The notes below the pieces were generated by a model. It was not told the DNA's origin and searched no databases. It saw nothing but the letters and a program-made list of their open reading frames with translations. Below are positions 6,885 through 9,253 of a DNA stretch of 9,253 nt, piece after piece (position 1 is the stretch's first letter; each line of letters begins with the position of its first letter). A program made the position numbers and the translations under genes. Source of the DNA: Thermoplasmata archaeon (GTDB lineage Archaea > Thermoplasmatota > E2 > UBA202 > DSCA01); the NCBI GenBank assembly GCA_021159125.1, contig JAGGSL010000081.1, positions 1 to 9,253 on the forward strand. Direction: 5' to 3'.

Positions 6885-8620
6885 ATATCACACCTCTTTA
6901 ATAAAATTCTATAATCCAATTTTTCCCTTAACGAATGAATGGCATATCCCGGAAGCCACGAAAACAGGCAGGCGGGAACAGCCATAATGGCAAAAATAAA
7001 CATGATTATGCCTGTAATTGTGATTGAGGAGGAAAAAGGCACCAGCAGGGAATGGTTCGTGCGGAATATGTAGGAGAAGGCCATGCCTGCGAAAATGAGG
7101 GAGAAAATTGCATTTGTGAGCAGGGCAGAAAACATGATTTCCGCCCTCCACCTGCATCCTATGGCGTATGCAACAGCTCCTCCTATGAATGACGCCAGAA
7201 GGAGCAGATATACAAAATTTCTGGACCCGTGCATGTAAAGCAAGGGTGCTACAGCAGCAAAGCCTATGATTGATGAAATCAACGGCCTTTTTATGCCAAA
7301 ATCAATCCAATGGAGTTCTCCGTTCATCCATCTGAGCATATCAACAAATTTTTTTCTTGCATTTAAGGAAGGAATTTTTGAATAGAAGGGGTGAAGTTTG
7401 ACATGAACCGGCAGCATTGCCCACGAAAGGTATCTCTTTTCGAGCAGGTATCTTTCAACTACGAAGGATATTGCAAATAGGACTATTGAAGTAATGGCTG
7501 CCATAATCAACGCCGAAAATATGGGAAGCAGTATAACCGTCCCTCTCGGACTCCAGCTATATAAAAAGCTGACGAATGATGAAGGCATAAGCATCCAGTA
7601 AGGGGAGGAGTATATGTATATGTTGCCAGTATATATTCCCGGCTCTGCACCTGAAGGGATATATGCGGTAATATTGCCGGAAAACTTTTCTCCGCTTTTA
7701 AGGGTGAACACCTTATTTTTATATTCCAGGAAGGAGGATATATTGCCAGATGCGAATACGACGCCCCTGACAGAAAAAAGCGAAGGATTCACAATATTGA
7801 CAGATTTTGGAAAAGATTGTTCTCCATAGCTCATATTGCCGAATGATATGGCACTTTTCGGAGGTGCCTTCTCAATGCCCATCGAAGAAGAGAGGCGGTC
7901 ATATGAAAATGAACTTGCAATCATTAAAAAGATGAGATAAAAAAGCAGGATATAGGAAAAAATGCGTTTAGGTGAAATCCTCTCAGGCCCAAATATCTGC
8001 TCTCTCAGCTTGTCTTTCAAACTCTTTCCGTTTTCAGGAGCCCATATTACAATGCCGGCAACAAGAATGGAGAGTGATATTGCAGCCGGGGCGAAAATAA
8101 TGTAATGAGCATCTGACTGGGGCTTGCCCCATGACATCGGCTTTGATAATTCGGTGAATGCACCTTGTATAATGAGCCATGGATAACCTGCAAATGGCAA
8201 TTTTAAGGGCTGTTTTCCGAGCATGATTGCCTTTCCCTTGAGCATCTCGCTGTTTACAGGCGGCTCGGGAATATGAGGGCCAGATTGGTCAGTATAGTTA
8301 TTGGAATCGCCTTTTGTTATCAGCGCAGTTTTTCCATTGCTTGAGATTACAGAAACGACTCTATGCGCTATGAAAACCTCTTTTCCCCAGCTACTTGCAC
8401 TTTTATAAACAACAACATCTCCTTCATGAACTTCTTCCATATTGCATGGAACCCACGGAAGGACATCTCCCTTAAGGAGGGCTGGCTCCATTGAATGTGA
8501 TGCCACCACGCTCATTGGAAATGGTGTTCCTGCAATTATTGAAAGAAAGCGCCCAACCATAAGTAGCAGAACAGAAGCAAAAAGCACATTCCCGATAAAT
8601 TTCTTCAGATTCAATCTCAT
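6881..8620 (-). CDS. Archaeal-type signal peptidase I fused to an extracytoplasmic beta domain and a multi-pass membrane domain
   Basis: A 579-residue membrane protease expected to cut signal peptides outside the membrane. After a first membrane helix (about 9-30) come the catalytic motifs: ASHSMEPALLKGD (nucleophile S43), FIAHRV (H86) and TKGDSNNYTD (D105, D111). These follow the Ser/His/Asp order and the six-residue Asp spacing of the archaeal and Sec11-type enzymes, rather than the bacterial Ser/Lys dyad. Beyond about residue 150 it is unusual: helices near 171-193 and 219-237, a beta-rich outer domain (about 238-359, with sequons NMS, NIS and NIT), a helix at 361-387, a basic cytoplasmic linker (388-445) and four more helices (about 446-463, 467-487, 495-519, 528-556). 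Basic loops predict eight helices with both ends inside. Archaeal signal peptidases are commonly 150-300 residues, so this is a large fusion. I chose the ATG at 8620, not the in-frame ATG at 8683, because it makes an ATGA overlap with the upstream stop and begins just before the first helix. The role of the extra domains is unknown. Confidence 0.88.
   Translation of the reverse strand: MRLNLKKFIGNVLFASVLLLMVGRFLSIIAGTPFPMSVVASHSMEPALLKGDVLPWVPCNMEEVHEGDVVVYKSASSWGKEVFIAHRVVSVISSNGKTALITKGDSNNYTDQSGPHIPEPPVNSEMLKGKAIMLGKQPLKLPFAGYPWLIIQGAFTELSKPMSWGKPQSDAHYIIFAPAAISLSILVAGIVIWAPENGKSLKDKLREQIFGPERISPKRIFSYILLFYLIFLMIASSFSYDRLSSSMGIEKAPPKSAISFGNMSYGEQSFPKSVNIVNPSLFSVRGVVFASGNISSFLEYKNKVFTLKSGEKFSGNITAYIPSGAEPGIYTGNIYIYSSPYWMLMPSSFVSFLYSWSPRGTVILLPIFSALIMAAITSIVLFAISFVVERYLLEKRYLSWAMLPVHVKLHPFYSKIPSLNARKKFVDMLRWMNGELHWIDFGIKRPLISSIIGFAAVAPLLYMHGSRNFVYLLLLASFIGGAVAYAIGCRWRAEIMFSALLTNAIFSLIFAGMAFSYIFRTNHSLLVPFSSSITITGIIMFIFAIMAVPACLFSWLPGYAIHSLREKLDYRILLKRCDI
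6891..6896 (-). promoter_or_regulatory. Shine-Dalgarno GAGGTG deciding the start at 6884
   Basis: GAGGTG on the minus strand lies six bases before the ATG at 6884, a normal spacing. A second ATG follows directly at 6881. The first is preferred because it forms an ATGA overlap with the signal peptidase stop codon. The motif lies inside the end of the signal peptidase gene, which suggests coupled translation. Confidence 0.7.
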
Positions 8621-9253
8621 GTTATCATATATGTCACATCTACTTTTATGTAATCTGTTGCAAGGCGAGAGTAAAAGCTCCATATAAAAAATTGAAAACT
8701 TAAGTAATTCTGAGTTACTAGCAGAGTCAGGTTACTACTGCTATCAATATAGTGGCTTATGCCAAAAGATATATTTGCCCCAAGATAAACCTCCAGATTG
8801 GAATTCGTTGAATTTATGACTTCGTATGAAGAAGATGTATAATTCCATATGTACAGCGTTGCACCATCTGGGAGTATGTCATGTATTCCCCTTCCATTCC
8901 AGCTGATGTGGAGGAGCGTTATATTGTCTTGGTATATATGAAAAACGAACCTGTGAGATGCATAATTCCCTGGGGATGCCCTTTCATTTTGAAAAGACCC
9001 ATCATCCGACGAAATTCTGCCATATTGCACCAGATTAAATTCTGTGGATGGGAGGTTATTTGTCGGCGGGGGACGCTGGGTTATGCCCCTTCTATAAGCC
9101 CATTTATCCACACCAGCACCGCTACTGAAATCATATGTTGTGGTGTTATATGAGGAGCCCAATATTGTATAAGAATAAGATAAACTGCATTCTGCGTGCT
9201 GGTTTGCGTATAAAATGTTAGAGTATGCACTACCTGCGAAAAGTGCGGATACC
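8617..9253 (-). CDS. Secreted or surface protein with a beta-rich YDFS...DKWAY domain (5' end outside window)
   Basis: The minus-strand frame is open from the window edge to the TGA at 8619-8617, giving 211 visible residues. A start at the TTG at 9162 is possible, but the frame continues upstream and there encodes a hydrophobic stretch ending in small residues (VSALFAGSAYS), like the end of a signal peptide. The true start is therefore probably outside the window. The remainder looks like one domain from YDFSSGAGVDKWAY to TDYIKVDVT, with alternating hydrophobic strands (RFVFHI, ATLYIWNYTSSSYEVI, LTLLVTQN). I remember similar unnamed domains in archaeal surface proteins, and a beta-sandwich fold is my inference. 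Six N-glycosylation sequons (NTT, NIT, NYT, NST, NIS, NLT) support an external location. No C-terminal anchor is visible. Its stop overlaps the signal peptidase start (ATGA), so the two are likely translated together and the protein is a candidate substrate. No enzymatic motif was seen. Confidence 0.72.
   Translation of the reverse strand, partial: VSALFAGSAYSNILYANQHAECSLSYSYTILGSSYNTTTYDFSSGAGVDKWAYRRGITQRPPPTNNLPSTEFNLVQYGRISSDDGSFQNERASPGNYASHRFVFHIYQDNITLLHISWNGRGIHDILPDGATLYIWNYTSSSYEVINSTNSNLEVYLGANISFGISHYIDSSSNLTLLVTQNYLSFQFFIWSFYSRLATDYIKVDVTYMIT

Noticed and set aside
6025..6987. Two adjacent plus-strand open frames of 154 and 165 codons
   Set aside because: They are antisense to the PAS-HisKA gene. 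Their Ser- and Phe-rich translations are typical of shadows of charged helical proteins.
8621..8683. Longer signal peptidase starting at the ATG at 8683
   Set aside because: The extra 21 residues would overlap the upstream gene by more than 60 bases and do not look like a membrane anchor. The ATGA overlap at 8620 is the more natural start.
8617..9162. Complete 181-residue protein starting at the TTG at 9162
   Set aside because: The same frame stays open to the window edge and encodes a signal-peptide-like stretch, so the gene more likely starts outside the window.

Overview
The window is a stretch of archaeal chromosome. All five recognisable genes lie on the minus strand, so transcription runs from high to low coordinates. 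The firmest taxonomic marker is a complete gene for the large subunit (DP2) of family D DNA polymerase, an enzyme found only in Archaea. A signal peptidase of the Ser/His/Asp (archaeal and ER) type, ATGA gene overlaps and PAS/HisKA kinases agree with this. Euryarchaeota in the broad sense, possibly the Thermoplasmatota side, is my inference from the short intein-free DP2 and the moderate GC. The lineage cannot be fixed from this window.

Layout in order of transcription. (1) 9253-8617: the 3' part of a gene for a secreted, sequon-rich surface protein; its 5' end is outside the window. (2) 8620-6881: a 579-residue signal peptidase I fused to an extracytoplasmic beta-rich domain and a multi-pass membrane domain. 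(3) 6884-5682: a soluble protein with an N-terminal PRC-barrel-like domain, a coiled coil, a PAS domain and a HisKA phosphoacceptor domain, but no ATPase domain. (4) 5642-2322: DP2, 1106 residues. (5) 2266-1: a membrane sensor histidine kinase with an extracellular SBP_bac_3 domain, two PAS domains, HisKA and HATPase_c; about its last 15-20 residues are outside the window.

Genes 1-2 and 2-3 overlap by ATGA, so the surface protein, the protease and the phosphoacceptor protein look like one translationally coupled unit. Gene 4 starts 39 bases after gene 3 and gene 5 starts 55 bases after gene 4. Each of these gaps holds a TATA-like hexamer, so DP2 and the kinase may also have their own promoters. 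The non-coding sequence is limited to these two short gaps. I saw no tRNA, rRNA, CRISPR array, insertion sequence, long repeat or convincing terminator.

The most interesting part is the unusual neighbourhood of a core replication gene. It sits behind a surface-protein and signal-peptidase module and is flanked by two signalling proteins. One of these has a phosphoacceptor histidine without a kinase domain, and the other has a full kinase core. No response regulator is visible.
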